NCBI RefSeq assembly: GCF_004798665.1
Contig: NZ_CP039292.1
Location: forward strand, 1,178,001 to 1,242,000
Direction: 5' to 3'
Origin: Actinomyces procaprae
Lineage (GTDB): Bacteria; Actinomycetota; Actinomycetes; Actinomycetales; Actinomycetaceae
Length of the DNA stretch: 64,000 nt
Below the pieces are notes generated by a model that saw only the letters and a list, made by a program, of their open reading frames with translations, was not told where the DNA came from and made no database searches. The position numbers and the translations under genes are program-made. This document shows positions 16,716 through 28,695 of this stretch, piece after piece (position 1 is the first letter of the stretch; every line of letters begins with the position of its first letter).

Positions 16716-18041
16716 ATGCGCCTGCGGACATCCACCCAGAAGTGCGGGCAGCGGGCCCGCCCGCCGCAGCAGGAGACGCGGCGCCGCCTGGTCCGGCGCT
16801 CGCGGCAGGCGATGCTCCTCGGGTGGGTGCTGTCGGCCACGGGCTCGGCGGTGGTGACCGGGGCCGCGCCCGCGCTGGTGGTAGCCGCGACCCTTCCGGC
16901 GGTCTGGATCGCCTTTTACTCCACCCTGACCAACATTGAGGATCTGCTCGCGCCGTTAATGGTCAAAGCCATCGCGCGGTGGCGGCCGGGCCGGGTGCTG
17001 ACCGCGTGCGAGGTGTACGACGTCGCGCTGGCGCTGGTCGCGCTGGCACTGATCGGTATCGGCGTTGAGGTCGGTCCGGTGCTCGCCGGGTACCTGATCG
17101 CCTCCTCACCGATCCCCTTGGTTTTGGACGTTGCCGAGGAACTGTACGGCGCGGAGATGGCAGCGGTGGACCCCGAGATGTCCTTCCGTTTCACCTCCCA
17201 CCTGCACTCGATGACCGCGTTTATCTCAAGGGTCGTCGCCCTGCCTGTTGGAGCCGCATTGACATTCCTGTCTCCCGCAGCGGTGCTCGCAATCAACTTG
17301 GTCCTGTCGGTTGCCGCGGTGGCCCTGCGCCTGCGCGGCGTCGCCTACAAGGAGGAGGCAACCGGCAGCCTGGCCGGCGAGGACGCCGAGGAGGAGGGTG
17401 GCCCGCGCCTGTCGGCGCTCGCACTGCTGCGGGACTTCCTCACCCGACCGCTGGTGTCCCCGCTCACCATCCTGCTGCGCTCCATCGCCGCCGGCCTGGC
17501 CGGCACCTACGTGCTCGTGTTCATCGGCACGCGCTACGGGCATGGGGCCTATGTGTGGGTACTCGTCGCCACCGGAATAGGGGCGACCGTGGGCCCTCAA
17601 CTTGCACGTGCGGGGCGCACAGCGGTCGGTGGCACGACCACCGTGACCGGCTGCGCCTTGGCGGGCGCCCTGGCGCTGCTGCTCGGTGCCGTGTTCCTGC
17701 CTGCCGGGAACCTCCCGGTGGGCGCAACCGGACTGGTCATCGCGCAGACTTGCCTGTGGGGCGTGGGCAGCGCACTGATAGGGGAACGGCAGGTACAGCT
17801 CAGTGGCCGCGCCTTCGTGGAGGACACGGCCTGGTGCCAGGCGGCAGGTGCGCTCGGCGCGGTAGCGGGGAGCTGGGCGGCGCTGGGCCTGCGCGCGACG
17901 ACTTCGCCCATATGGGCACTGGGCATCGCCTCTCTCACGCTGGCGCTGCTGGCCGCATATGTCCGGTTGCTGTCTCGAATGCGGCGGAGCGCGGAAGCTG
18001 GCGCGAAGAAGCGGAATGAGGCTGCGGCCGCTCGGCTATAG
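16716..18041 (+). CDS. MFS-like membrane protein
   Basis: The 441-residue protein is hydrophobic, with roughly 10-12 membrane segments after a basic N-terminus (MRLRTSTQKCGQRARPPQQ). The pattern suggests a major facilitator transporter: LGWVLSATGSAVVTGAAPALVVAATL early, an acidic cytoplasmic loop EEATGSLAGEDAEEEGGPRL near residue 215-235, and a second six-helix half. No diagnostic motif names a substrate. The start is uncertain, since a Met at about residue 33 directly before the first helix is also possible. It diverges from the winged-helix gene and converges on rsgA with a 42-nt gap. Confidence 0.7.
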   Translation: MRLRTSTQKCGQRARPPQQETRRRLVRRSRQAMLLGWVLSATGSAVVTGAAPALVVAATLPAVWIAFYSTLTNIEDLLAPLMVKAIARWRPGRVLTACEVYDVALALVALALIGIGVEVGPVLAGYLIASSPIPLVLDVAEELYGAEMAAVDPEMSFRFTSHLHSMTAFISRVVALPVGAALTFLSPAAVLAINLVLSVAAVALRLRGVAYKEEATGSLAGEDAEEEGGPRLSALALLRDFLTRPLVSPLTILLRSIAAGLAGTYVLVFIGTRYGHGAYVWVLVATGIGATVGPQLARAGRTAVGGTTTVTGCALAGALALLLGAVFLPAGNLPVGATGLVIAQTCLWGVGSALIGERQVQLSGRAFVEDTAWCQAAGALGAVAGSWAALGLRATTSPIWALGIASLTLALLAAYVRLLSRMRRSAEAGAKKRNEAAAARL

Positions 18042-18083
18042 CCCCAGCCCCGACTCAGCTGTGCAGCTCCAGTTCGTTCCGGC

Positions 18084-19187
18084 TCACCGGCGGTGCGCCG
18101 TCGGCGTCGTGGGGTCCTCGGCCTCCAGCGCGGGGGCGAGCAGGCGCCGGAAGGAGTCCACCCGGGCCCGACGCCGCTCACGCTCCACCGGCTCCAGGGC
18201 GGCCTCGGCGGACCACTCGTCCAGGGCGCACTCGATAGCCCCCGCCTCGTGCGTGCAGCCGCGCGGGCAGTCCTCGGCGACCTCGGTCAGGTCCGGGAAG
18301 CCACGCAGCACGTCCGCGCTGGATACGTGCGCCACCCCGAAGGAACGCACCCCGGGCGTGTCGATCACCCAGCCGCCACCCGGCAACTCGAGTGCCTGCA
18401 GGTTCGTGGAGGTGTGCCGCCCGCGTCCGGTGACCACATTCACCTCGCCGGTGACCCGGTCCGCCCCGGGCACGAGCGCGTTGATGAGCGTGGACTTGCC
18501 GACCCCGGAGTGCCCGACGAACACCGAGGTGCGCCCGCCGATCAGCGCGCGCACCGCCTCCACGCCGTCGCCGCCGGCGCGGGACGCCTCCGCCCGGCTG
18601 GACGGATCCAGTCGCGTTGACACCGAACGCACCCCCAGCGGCTCGTAAAGAGCCAGCAGCGGGGCGGCGTCAGCCAGGTCCGCCTTGGTCAGGACCAGTA
18701 GCGGCTCCATGCCGGCGTCGTAGGCGGCCACCAGATACCGGTCGATCATGCGCGGGCGCGGCTCCGGGTCCGCCAGGGCGGTGACGATCACCAGCAGGTC
18801 GGCGTTGGCCACCACGGGCCTCTCCGTGCCGGCCGCGTCCCCGTCCTCGGCGCTGCGCCGCAGCAGGGTGCGGCGTTCCTCCACCCGCACCATGCGGGCG
18901 AGGGTGTCCTTGCGGCCGGAGGTGTCCCCGACGACGGCGACCCGGTCCCCGACCACGACCTTCCCGCGTCCCAGCTCGCGGGCCTTCATCGCCGTGATGT
19001 CGCCGCTGCCGTCGGCGGTCAGGGAGGGGTCCTCCAGGCGGATGCGGTAGTGGCCGCGGTCGATGCGGGTGACCATGCCGGGCACGGCGTCGGCATGGGC
19101 GGGGCGCTGCTTGGTGCGGGGGCGTGAGCGTCTGCCGGGGCGTACCCGCACGCGCGGATCGTCGGTGCCGATGTCGCGGCGTGCCAT
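18084..19187 (-). CDS. rsgA: Small ribosomal subunit biogenesis GTPase RsgA
   Basis: RsgA is a circularly permuted GTPase that checks maturation of the 30S subunit. Domains in order: a basic N-terminal tail, an OB-fold (GMVTRIDRGHYRIRL...VVVGDRVAVVGD), the permuted G domain with LTKAD (G4) before GHSGVGKSTLINAL (G1) and DTPG (G3), and a C-terminal zinc knuckle (CPRGCTHEAGAIECAL). The start at 19187 ([10 protein letters not shown]) overlaps the aroA stop as ATGA. It is the third gene in icd-aroA-rsgA. The aroA-rsgA pair near sigR-rsrA is a common actinobacterial arrangement. Confidence 0.96.
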   Translation of the reverse strand: MARRDIGTDDPRVRVRPGRRSRPRTKQRPAHADAVPGMVTRIDRGHYRIRLEDPSLTADGSGDITAMKARELGRGKVVVGDRVAVVGDTSGRKDTLARMVRVEERRTLLRRSAEDGDAAGTERPVVANADLLVIVTALADPEPRPRMIDRYLVAAYDAGMEPLLVLTKADLADAAPLLALYEPLGVRSVSTRLDPSSRAEASRAGGDGVEAVRALIGGRTSVFVGHSGVGKSTLINALVPGADRVTGEVNVVTGRGRHTSTNLQALELPGGGWVIDTPGVRSFGVAHVSSADVLRGFPDLTEVAEDCPRGCTHEAGAIECALDEWSAEAALEPVERERRRARVDSFRRLLAPALEAEDPTTPTAHRR

Positions 19188-20616
19188 CAGCGCCCCTCCC
19201 GGTCGGCCAGCAGCTTCGCCCACAGGGCGGGGAAGTCGGGCAGGGTCTTGGCGGTGCAGGCGATGTCGTCCACTTCGATTCCGGGGACGCCCAGGCCGAC
19301 GACGGCCGCGAAGGTCGCCATGCGGTGATCGGCATAGGTGCGCAGCCGGGCCGGATGCAGGCGTGCCCCGGCGGGCAGAGCGGCGATCTCCAAGCCGTCG
19401 GCGGTTTCGCTAGCTGAACCGCCGATGCGGTTGATCTCGGTGGTCAGCGCGGCCAGGCGGTCGGTCTCGTGCCCGCGCAGGTGGCCGATGCCGTGCAGGC
19501 GCGAGGCGTGCCCCTGCGCGGATGCCAGGGCCGCCAGCGCCGCCACGGTGGGGGTCAGCTCCCCGACGGCGGACAGGTCCGCGTCGATACCGTGCAGCTC
19601 CCCGGTGCCGACAGCGGTCAGCGTGAGTGAGCCATCCGCCTCACGGGCCTGCTCGACGGCGCCGCCCAGGCCGGGCAGCAGCCACCGCCAGGCGTCGCCC
19701 GCCTGGGTGGTGTGCGCCGGCCAGTGACGTACGCCGACGCGCCCGCCGGCCACCAGCGCCGCCGCCAGGAATGGGCCCGCGTTGGACAGGTCCGGCTCAA
19801 TGACCAGCGTGCCGCCCCGCGGCGCGCCGGGGTGAACCGTCCAGGTGCGGGCACCTGCGGGGGCGTCGGCGTCCGGCTCGTCCACGGTGATGCCGCGTTC
19901 GCGCAGGAACTCCACGGTCATGGCCACATGGGGCAGGGACGGCACCGGCCCGGTGGGGGTGACGGCCAGGCCACCGGGCAGCAGGCACCCGGCCAGCAGC
20001 AGCGCGGACAGGAACTGGGAGGAGCCGGAGGCGTCCACGCTCACCCGGTGCGGGACCTCGAGGCGGGCCGGGTCGGCCGGACGCAGCAGGGCGCCGTCGC
20101 CGGGACCGACCCGCACCGGCAGGAAGCCGGGCTCGCCCAGGTAATCGACCTGGGCGCCCAGGTCCTCCAGGGCGTCCAGGAGCGAAGCCAGGGGGCGGCG
20201 GCGGGCGGCGGCGTCCCCGTCGAAGAGAACCGGCGCGTCTGCCAGTGCCGCCAGCGGCGGGATGAAGCGCATGACCGTGCCGGCCAGGCCGCAGTCGATC
20301 CGAGTCACCCCGTCGGCGCCGGCGGCCGCCCGGGCCGGGAACGGGCGCGGTGCGGGCATGACCCGCAGAGCGGCGTCGGTGCAGGCAGCGGAATCGTCAG
20401 GAAGTTCCTCGAAGCGCGCTCCGAGCGTCGTCAGGGCGGCCCGCATGAGCGCGGTGTCGCGCGAGCGCAGGGCGCCGCGCAGCGTCGTCGGGCCCTCCGC
20501 CACTGCCGCCGCGACCAGGGCCCGGGCCGTAAGCGACTTCGACCCCGGCAGGTCGATGACGGCATCGAGCGGCCCGGGGGCCGCCGGCGCCGACCAGGGG
20601 GCAGCAGCCAGCGCGG

Positions 20617-20620
<4 letters not shown>
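19187..20620 (-). CDS. aroA: 3-phosphoshikimate 1-carboxyvinyltransferase (EPSP synthase)
   Basis: AroA joins shikimate-3-phosphate and PEP in aromatic amino-acid synthesis. The 477-residue protein has the N-terminal [15 protein letters not shown] (catalytic Lys), [41 protein letters not shown] (catalytic Asp) and [17 protein letters not shown]. The start is GTG at 20620, overlapping the icd stop as GTGA; its stop overlaps rsgA, so three genes are translationally linked. Confidence 0.96.
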
Positions 20621-22863
<2,243 letters not shown>

Positions 22864-23091
22864 CGGTCGTTGTCCTTCGTGTTCCTTGACGATCGTGCGG
22901 GATCCGTCCCCGGGCGCGTTCGGCGCCGACGGGGAAGTCGGCTCCCGTACCCGAGGGTAGCGCGACGCGGCGGCCGCATGCGCCTGGGGCCGCCACAAGT
23001 GGCATCCCCAGACGCATCGGAAAGGCGTGGTGCTCTCGAACAGCTGTTGGCCGATGAGCAAGTGGCGGGTGTCGCGGCCCCGCGGAACGAC

Positions 23092-23601
23092 TCAGGCCGA
23101 CGGCGCCGGCTCGTACTGGGAGCGCACCTGTTCCTGCGCCGCCGCGATGGCCGCCTTAACCTGGCGCCGGTTCTCCCGCCGCCACGCCAGTGAGGGGCGC
23201 CCCTGACGGTCGACTGCGCACAGGGCGAGGCCCGCACCCACTGCGGTCCCGCGCATCAGCCCGGACAGTGCCTGCTTGCGCGCATCCTGCCCCTTCATCG
23301 CCCAGACCGGATTGTTGACGAGTGTCAGCGGAAGATTGAGCGCGGCCAGCACGGCGGCGCAGGTGCGTGGTGCCCGGCCGGTGGCCAGTCCGAGTCCGGC
23401 CGCCAGGCTCACGGCCCCACTGATACGGGTAAGCAGCTCGGCGTCGGAGTGCAGCACCGGCGGCAGGCCGGCCTTCTCGAGTGCGGGCTGTACCTGCTCG
23501 AACTTCTCCGCGTGGCGCTTGGGCCGGGCGAGGGCGTCAATGCCATCGACGATGAAGGGGGCGGCCAGAGCCGGGCGGGCAACGATGCGCAGAAGGTCCA
23601 T
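23092..23601 (-). CDS. DoxX family membrane protein
   Basis: The 169-residue protein starts [24 protein letters not shown], the usual DoxX opening helix, followed by [41 protein letters not shown] and a fourth hydrophobic stretch ([17 protein letters not shown]). That gives the expected four-helix membrane protein, with a basic cytoplasmic tail of about 40 residues. In mycobacteria a DoxX protein partners membrane oxidoreductases in thiol stress; the neighbouring sigR-rsrA makes a link plausible but unproven. The ATG at 23601 has GAGG upstream. It diverges from sigR. Confidence 0.85.
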   Translation of the reverse strand: MDLLRIVARPALAAPFIVDGIDALARPKRHAEKFEQVQPALEKAGLPPVLHSDAELLTRISGAVSLAAGLGLATGRAPRTCAAVLAALNLPLTLVNNPVWAMKGQDARKQALSGLMRGTAVGAGLALCAVDRQGRPSLAWRRENRRQVKAAIAAAQEQVRSQYEPAPSA

Positions 23602-23869
23602 GCCCCCATCCTCGCGCACCCCGCCGTCCGGTGCCAGTAGTCGGCGGGAGTATCCGGGAATGCAGTATCCGGGAATGCGCGGGCGGGCCGCGCCGTTGAA
23701 CAGCTCGATGATTGCTTCCTTCACCCGCCCCGCCCCGGGGGCGGCCTCCGGTATTGCGCCAGGTGATGCCTCGGGCGTCGTTCCCGGTGCGCCGTTCGCT
23801 ATGAGACCACCTGCACAAGGCGGCGGGCTGCGCCGCACCAGCGCTTTGGGCGGGCTAGGCTCATGGACG

Positions 23870-24550
23870 ATGACGGACTCAGACAACCTCAGCGCCGCTG
23901 ACCTCGCCGGCAGCGCGGCGCAGACGCCTGTGGACGCCGGCCCCGATGAGCTTGACCGTGCGCCCGCCGACGAGTCGGACGCGGCCCGTGCGGCCCGCTT
24001 CGAGGCAGACGCCCTGCCCTACCTGGACCAGCTGTACGGCGCCGCCCTGCGCATGACCCGCAACCCGGCCGACGCCGAAGACCTGGTCCAGGACACCTAC
24101 GCCCGGGCCTTCGGCGCCTTCCACCAGTACCGGCCAGGAACCAATCTCAAGGCATGGCTCTACCGCATCCTGACCAACACCTTCATCAACACCTACCGGA
24201 AGAAGCAGCGGGAGCCCCTGCAGTCCGACGCGGACGCGGTGGAGGACTGGCAGCTGCACCGGGCGGCCTCCCACGACTCCGTCGGCCTGCCCAGCGCGGA
24301 GAACCTCGCCCTGGACGAGCTGCCGGATCAGGAGATCAAGGACGCCCTGGGGGAGCTGAGCGAGGAGCGGCGGCTGGCCGTGTACCTCGCCGATGTCGAG
24401 GGATTCTCCTACAAGGAGATTGCCGAGATCATGGGCACCCCGATCGGCACCGTCATGTCACGCCTGCACCGGGGACGGCGGCAGTTGCGCGAGCTGCTGG
24501 CTGACCACGCCCGGCAGCTGGGCTATATCAGCGAGGAGGAGAAGCACTGA
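23870..24550 (+). CDS. sigR: SigR/SigH-type ECF sigma factor (thiol-oxidative stress)
   Basis: The 226-residue protein has an acidic N-terminus of about 40 residues, sigma region 2 ([58 protein letters not shown]) and region 4 ([51 protein letters not shown]). This matches the SigR/SigH group that controls thioredoxin and mycothiol genes under disulfide stress. The next gene, rsrA, overlaps it and encodes the matching zinc anti-sigma factor. The ATG at 23870 gives the expected start; an ATG at 23863 is out of frame. Confidence 0.93.
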   Translation: MTDSDNLSAADLAGSAAQTPVDAGPDELDRAPADESDAARAARFEADALPYLDQLYGAALRMTRNPADAEDLVQDTYARAFGAFHQYRPGTNLKAWLYRILTNTFINTYRKKQREPLQSDADAVEDWQLHRAASHDSVGLPSAENLALDELPDQEIKDALGELSEERRLAVYLADVEGFSYKEIAEIMGTPIGTVMSRLHRGRRQLRELLADHARQLGYISEEEKH

Positions 24551-24879
24551 TGGGTGAGATGAACCCGACCGGACCCTGCTCGTGCTCAGAGGCACGCGCT
24601 CACCTGGAGCGCTTCCTCGATCATGAGTGCGACCGCGACCTGGAGGCGCGCCTGGCCGAGCACGTCGCCTCCTGCGAGCACTGCTCCCGCCAGGCCGACG
24701 CCGAGAAGCACCTGCGGGAGCTGGTGCGCTCCCGCTGCGCCGAGCAGGCGCCGCCCGCGTTGCGCGCACGCGTCCTGGGCTACCTGTCAACCGCGCGCAT
24801 CAGCACGACGACGGTTGGCGCCTCGGGCACCACGATCACGACGACGGTCGTGCGCACCGAGCGCTTCGAACGCGGCTGA
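24550..24879 (+). CDS. rsrA: Anti-sigma factor RsrA (zinc, redox-sensing)
   Basis: RsrA binds SigR when reduced and releases it when its thiols oxidise. The 109-residue protein has the ZAS signature H38-x3-C42-x2-C45 (HVASCEHC) plus N-terminal Cys10 and Cys12, close to the Cys11/His37/Cys41/Cys44 pattern known for RsrA. The C-terminal 35 residues are Thr/Val-rich with no clear function. The start overlaps the sigR stop (TGATG), so the two proteins are probably made in coupled amounts. Confidence 0.93.
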   Translation: MGEMNPTGPCSCSEARAHLERFLDHECDRDLEARLAEHVASCEHCSRQADAEKHLRELVRSRCAEQAPPALRARVLGYLSTARISTTTVGASGTTITTTVVRTERFERG

Positions 24880-25061
24880 CCGGCCGCACGGCCACGCGGT
24901 GGCCAGCCGAGTGCCCTCGCGGATTCTCCTGACGGCATGTGTCCGCACTCACCGCGAAGGCGAGGCGGTCGGCTGGCAGCATGCGGGCGCGATGTGCGAA
25001 AATACCCGACGTTCCGTGCCCCTCGGGGCGGAGAAGAACCACCACATATGAGGAGGCAGGA

Positions 25062-25136
25062 ATGAGCAAGCGCGGTCGGAAGCGTCGTGCACGCGCCAAG
25101 AACAGCGCCAACCACGGCAAGCGTCCCAACGCCTGA
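25062..25136 (+). CDS. Ribosomal protein bL37 (24 residues)
   Basis: This very short gene encodes a 24-residue, strongly basic peptide beginning MSKRGRKRRARAKN and ending NHGKRPNA. That matches bL37, the small actinobacterial 50S protein first seen in mycobacterial ribosome structures. An AGGAGG sits 5 nt before the ATG, and a hairpin follows 30 nt after the stop. It is often missed because of its length. It follows rsrA by 182 nt, a gap in which I see no other gene. Confidence 0.9.
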   Translation: MSKRGRKRRARAKNSANHGKRPNA

Positions 25137-25165
25137 GACGGGTGGCATTCACCCGAGCACTGACG

Positions 25166-25198
25166 ATCGGCCGGTCACCCACGCGGTGGTCGGCCGAT
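25166..25198. terminator. Hairpin terminator between bL37 and the convergent SGNH gene
   Basis: The arms 25166-25179 and 25185-25198 form a 14-bp stem (ATCGGCCG outer part perfect, two G-T pairs inside) with the 5-nt loop CACGC. A weak T-run follows. Its position between convergent genes suggests termination in both directions. Confidence 0.7.
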
Positions 25199-25239
25199 TC
25201 GCTTGCCGGGGCCGGTGGGCGAGTGGTCGCCGCCGCGGC

Positions 25240-25830
25240 TCACCTCGGTGCGGGCACGCCCAGCCACTCGTACCAGCCGCGGTGCAGCACCAGCCAGGCC
25301 AGCAGCCCGTAGCCGGCCTGCCCCGGGTGCCCGCCGCCGTCGGAGACGACGTCCGTCAGCCACTGGTCGTGATTGCGCAGCGGCTCGAAGGTCTCCACAT
25401 ACGGGATTCCGCGGCGCTGGCAAACCTCGCCGACCGCGCGCGACAGGGCCGCCGTTCCGTCGGGGTCGGCGTTCGGCAGGGGCGGCGGGCCGACGACGAA
25501 GCAGGACCGGTGCTCGCCGGCCGCCGCATCCAGGATATTGGCGATGGCCAGGCGGGAGCGGGCGTGCGAGACCCCGGCGAGCACATCAGCCACACCCAGC
25601 CCGATAACCAGCCGGTTGACACCCGTCGCCGTGGTACGGCGGGCGACCTCGCCCTGCCAGCGCTCGGCCAGGCGCGCCGTCGTCTCACCCGGAACCGCCA
25701 GCGTGTTCCACATGATGCCGAGGTTGCGGGGAGTGCGGGCCATCACGCGACCGGTCCAGCCCAGCGCGCGGGCATCCCCGTAGCCGGAGACCAGTTCGTC
25801 GCCGATGAAGCACAGGCTCGTGTCATCCAT
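25240..25830 (-). CDS. SGNH/GDSL hydrolase-like protein with altered block I
   Basis: The 196-residue protein has the SGNH fold pattern: CFIGDELVSGYGDARALGW at the start (block I), IGLGVADVLAG (block III position) and SDGGGHPGQAGYGLLA (block V, Asp-x-x-His). In active GDSL enzymes block I reads GDS with a catalytic Ser; here residues 10-13 read GDEL, and the block III Asn is not obvious. A GDEL-type block I seems to recur in an actinobacterial subgroup, so this may be a non-hydrolytic or differently acting member. The ATG at 25830 begins directly before block I; an AAGGAG lies about 13 nt upstream. Confidence 0.75.
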   Translation of the reverse strand: MDDTSLCFIGDELVSGYGDARALGWTGRVMARTPRNLGIMWNTLAVPGETTARLAERWQGEVARRTTATGVNRLVIGLGVADVLAGVSHARSRLAIANILDAAAGEHRSCFVVGPPPLPNADPDGTAALSRAVGEVCQRRGIPYVETFEPLRNHDQWLTDVVSDGGGHPGQAGYGLLAWLVLHRGWYEWLGVPAPR

Positions 25831-26086
25831 GGGCACCCGGTCAGCTCCTTCCCAGTCGGCAACCGCTTGCCGATCGACTCCTCCCAGGGCGCTCGCGCCC
25901 CGAGCAGTCTCCATCCTGCCATCACCGGCGCCCGTCGCTGCGCGCCACTCCCGCCGCGTCCAGGTGATACCGTGCCAGCACTATGCGACGACACGCTCGC
26001 CGGGCGCGCAGGCGCCCCACCCGCACCGGTTCCGATTCCGACCATCCTCACCCTGAGTACACGTTCCGACCAGTCGGAGGCCAGGC

Positions 26087-27460
26087 GTGAGGGAATGGCT
26101 CATGATCGCCGTCGGCGTGCTGCTGACGGCCGGCACCGCACTATTCGTAGCCGGGGAGTTCTCCCTGGTGGCACTGGACCCCTCCACCGTGGAGACACGG
26201 GCCGTCGCCGGTGACCGGGGCGCCGCCAGAGTCCGCCGCGCCCTGCCCCGGCTCTCCACGCTCCTGTCCGGGGCGCAGGTGGGTATCACCCTGACCACCA
26301 TTCTGCTGGGCTACACCATGCAGGCCGCACTGGCCACCCTGCTGAGCGGGCTGATGTCCACCTGGCTGGCGCAATCGGTTGCGGCGGGCGTGGCGGCCAC
26401 CGCTGCGCTGATCATCGTCAATGCCTTCTCCATGGTGGTGGGAGAACTCATCCCCAAGAACGCCACCCTGTCCGACCCGATGGCGGCCGCCCGCGCGGTC
26501 ACCCCCTTCCTCATGGGGTTCACCACTCTTCTCCGGCCGGTCATCGCGGTGCTCAACGGCACCGCCAACCGGGTGCTGCACCGGATGGGGATCGAGCCTG
26601 CCGAGGAGATCAGCGGAACCCGGTCCGCCTCCGAGCTGGCCGCACTGGTGCGGCACAGCGCCGAGGAGGGGGTGCTGGACGTCTCCACCGCCACGCTGCT
26701 GACCCGGTCCATCGGCGTGGGTGAGCTGACCGCCGTCGACGTCATGACCGACCGCGGCCGCCTGTGCACGCTCGGCGAGCAGGACACGGCCGCCGACGTC
26801 GTCGCCCTGGCTCGCACCACCGGCCACTCCCGCTTCCCAGTGATCGGCGATGACAGCGACGACGTGCTGGGCATCGTGCACCTGCGCCGCGCCATCGCCG
26901 TCCCCTACGGCAGGCGGGGAGAGGTGCCGGTGACCTCCTCATCACTGATGACGCCCGCGCACAGGGTGCCGGAGACCATGCCGCTGGCCTCGCTGCTGGT
27001 GGAGCTGCGTGACACCGGCAGCCAGATGGCGCTCGTCGTAGACGAGTACGGCGGCACCGCCGGCGTCGTCACCCTGGAGGACGCCGTGGAGGAGATCGTC
27101 GGTGACGTCGCCGACGAGCACGACCGGCGCCGCTCGGGCGCCCACGCCGACGCGTCCGGGGACTGGCGCGTGCCCGGCTGGCTGCGCCCGGACGAGCTCG
27201 CCGACCGCGCCGGCGTGCACGTGCCCGACGACGGGCCCTATGAGACCCTGGCCGGGCTGGTCATGACCGAGCTCGGCCGTATGCCGGAGGTCGGTGACGC
27301 CGTGACCACGCCGCAGGCGGTGCTGACCGTGGAGTCCATGGAGGGGCGCCGCATCACCCGCCTGCGCGTGCACCCGCTCGCCGCCCCCGGCACCGACGTC
27401 GTCGACGGGGCCGACGCGGGAGCGGACGCACCCGCCGGGGGAGGGGCGGAGCGCCGATGA
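26087..27460 (+). CDS. CNNM/CorC-type membrane protein with CBS pair (first copy)
   Basis: The 457-residue protein has a DUF21/CNNM membrane domain (three to four helices: LMIAVGVLLTAGTALFVAGEFSLVAL...GAQVGITLTTILLGY...FSMVVGELIPKNATL), then a CBS pair (about 215-340: VMTDRGRLCTLGEQDTAADVVALARTTGHSRFPVIG; MALVVDEYGGTAGVVTLEDAVEEIVGDV) and a CorC/HlyC C-terminal domain (PYETLAGLVMTELGRMPEVGD). Relatives affect Mg2+ or Co2+ efflux or membrane integrity; the name hemolysin is historical. The GTG start has CGGAGG 6 nt upstream. It overlaps the next paralogue by 4 nt. Confidence 0.9.
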   Translation: MREWLMIAVGVLLTAGTALFVAGEFSLVALDPSTVETRAVAGDRGAARVRRALPRLSTLLSGAQVGITLTTILLGYTMQAALATLLSGLMSTWLAQSVAAGVAATAALIIVNAFSMVVGELIPKNATLSDPMAAARAVTPFLMGFTTLLRPVIAVLNGTANRVLHRMGIEPAEEISGTRSASELAALVRHSAEEGVLDVSTATLLTRSIGVGELTAVDVMTDRGRLCTLGEQDTAADVVALARTTGHSRFPVIGDDSDDVLGIVHLRRAIAVPYGRRGEVPVTSSSLMTPAHRVPETMPLASLLVELRDTGSQMALVVDEYGGTAGVVTLEDAVEEIVGDVADEHDRRRSGAHADASGDWRVPGWLRPDELADRAGVHVPDDGPYETLAGLVMTELGRMPEVGDAVTTPQAVLTVESMEGRRITRLRVHPLAAPGTDVVDGADAGADAPAGGGAERR

Positions 27461-28587
27461 GTACCTCCCTCGCCCTGCTGCTCACCGTGCTGCTGCTTGC
27501 GGGCAACGCGTTCTTCGTGGCCGCGGAGTTCGCGGTCACCTCCTCGCGCCGCGCCCGCCTGGAGCCGCTCGCCGAGGCCGGCGACCGCCGCGCCGCCACT
27601 GCCCTGTGGGCGCTCGAGCACGTCTCCCGCATGCTCGCCACCGCCCAGCTCGGCGTGACCGTCTGCTCCACCGGACTGGGGGTCGTGGCCGAACCGGCCA
27701 TCGCCCACCTGCTCACCCCGCTGCTCACACGGGTCGGTGCCGGCGCCGCCGGGGCGCACGCCATCGCGGTGGTCCTCGCCCTCGTGATCGTCGTGTACGC
27801 CCACGTGGTCGCCGGGGAGATGGTGCCCAAGAACCTGTCCATCTCCGCGCCCGAGACCGCTGCCCGCTGGATCGTGCCGGCGCTGGTGCGCCTGTCCCGG
27901 ATTCTCGGCCCCGTGATCACCGCCCTGAACGGCTTCGCCAACGGGGTGCTGCACCTGTGCGGCGTCGAGACCCGGGAGGAGGTGTCGGCCGCCTTCAACG
28001 CCGCCGAGGTCGCCTCCATCGTGGAACGCTCCACCGCGGAGGGAGTGCTCGACGACGAGACCGGGCTGCTGTCCGGCGCGCTGGAGTTCTCCGAGGAGAC
28101 GGCCGGCAGCGTGATGGTGCCGGTCGGCTCACTGGTGACCCTGCCTGCCGGGTGTACTCCGCAGGACGTGGAGCAGGCGGTGGCCGCCACCGGGTACTCG
28201 CGCTTCCCCGTGCTCCGGGAGGCGCCCGCCGGGGCGGACTCCGCGGCGGGGCCGGTGCCCTCCGCCCCGGCCGCCGGCCGTCCGGACGCGGGCATCGTCG
28301 GCTACCTGCATCTGAAGGACGTCCTGTACGCCGAGGAGGACGAACGGTCGCAGCCCGTGCCCCCGTGGCGGGTGCGCGCCCTCGTGCCGGTGCGCGCAGA
28401 CGACGAGGTCGAGGATGCGCTGGCCTCGATGCAGCGGTCCGGCGCTCACCTGGGGCGCGTTGAGGACGAGTCCGGGACTACGATCGGCGTCGTCTTCCTG
28501 GAGGACATCCTCGAAGAACTCGTCGGTGAGGTGCACGACTCCATGCAGCGCGAGGATCACCGCAGGCGCGACTTAGGGCAGGGGTGA
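27457..28587 (+). CDS. CNNM/CorC-type membrane protein with CBS pair (second copy)
   Basis: This 376-residue paralogue of the preceding gene starts in an ATGA overlap. It keeps the DUF21 domain (NAFFVAAEFAVTSSRRARLEPLAEAGD, AQLGVTVCSTGLGVVAEPAI, VVAGEMVPKNLSISAPE) and a CBS pair, the first interrupted by an Ala/Pro/Gly-rich insert near residues 248-275. It ends soon after LEDILEELVGEVHDSMQ and lacks the C-terminal CorC transporter-associated domain present in the first copy. The two are likely a hetero-oligomeric unit, as such tandem pairs are common in actinobacteria. Confidence 0.9.
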   Translation: MSTSLALLLTVLLLAGNAFFVAAEFAVTSSRRARLEPLAEAGDRRAATALWALEHVSRMLATAQLGVTVCSTGLGVVAEPAIAHLLTPLLTRVGAGAAGAHAIAVVLALVIVVYAHVVAGEMVPKNLSISAPETAARWIVPALVRLSRILGPVITALNGFANGVLHLCGVETREEVSAAFNAAEVASIVERSTAEGVLDDETGLLSGALEFSEETAGSVMVPVGSLVTLPAGCTPQDVEQAVAATGYSRFPVLREAPAGADSAAGPVPSAPAAGRPDAGIVGYLHLKDVLYAEEDERSQPVPPWRVRALVPVRADDEVEDALASMQRSGAHLGRVEDESGTTIGVVFLEDILEELVGEVHDSMQREDHRRRDLGQG

Positions 28588-28695
28588 CCCTTCCACGGGT
28601 GTGACCGCCGTCCTGGCACGCGGGTATCACGTTTGGTTACAGTGCGGCGGTCGGCCAAGCACGACGGCCGCGAGCACTACCTCTGGAGGCACTGC

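Noticed and set aside
28588..28695. Cyclic di-AMP (ydaO-type) riboswitch upstream of the M23 peptidase
   Set aside because: Such riboswitches occur before actinobacterial cell-wall hydrolases, but the gap of about 108 nt is too short and I could not find the conserved core.
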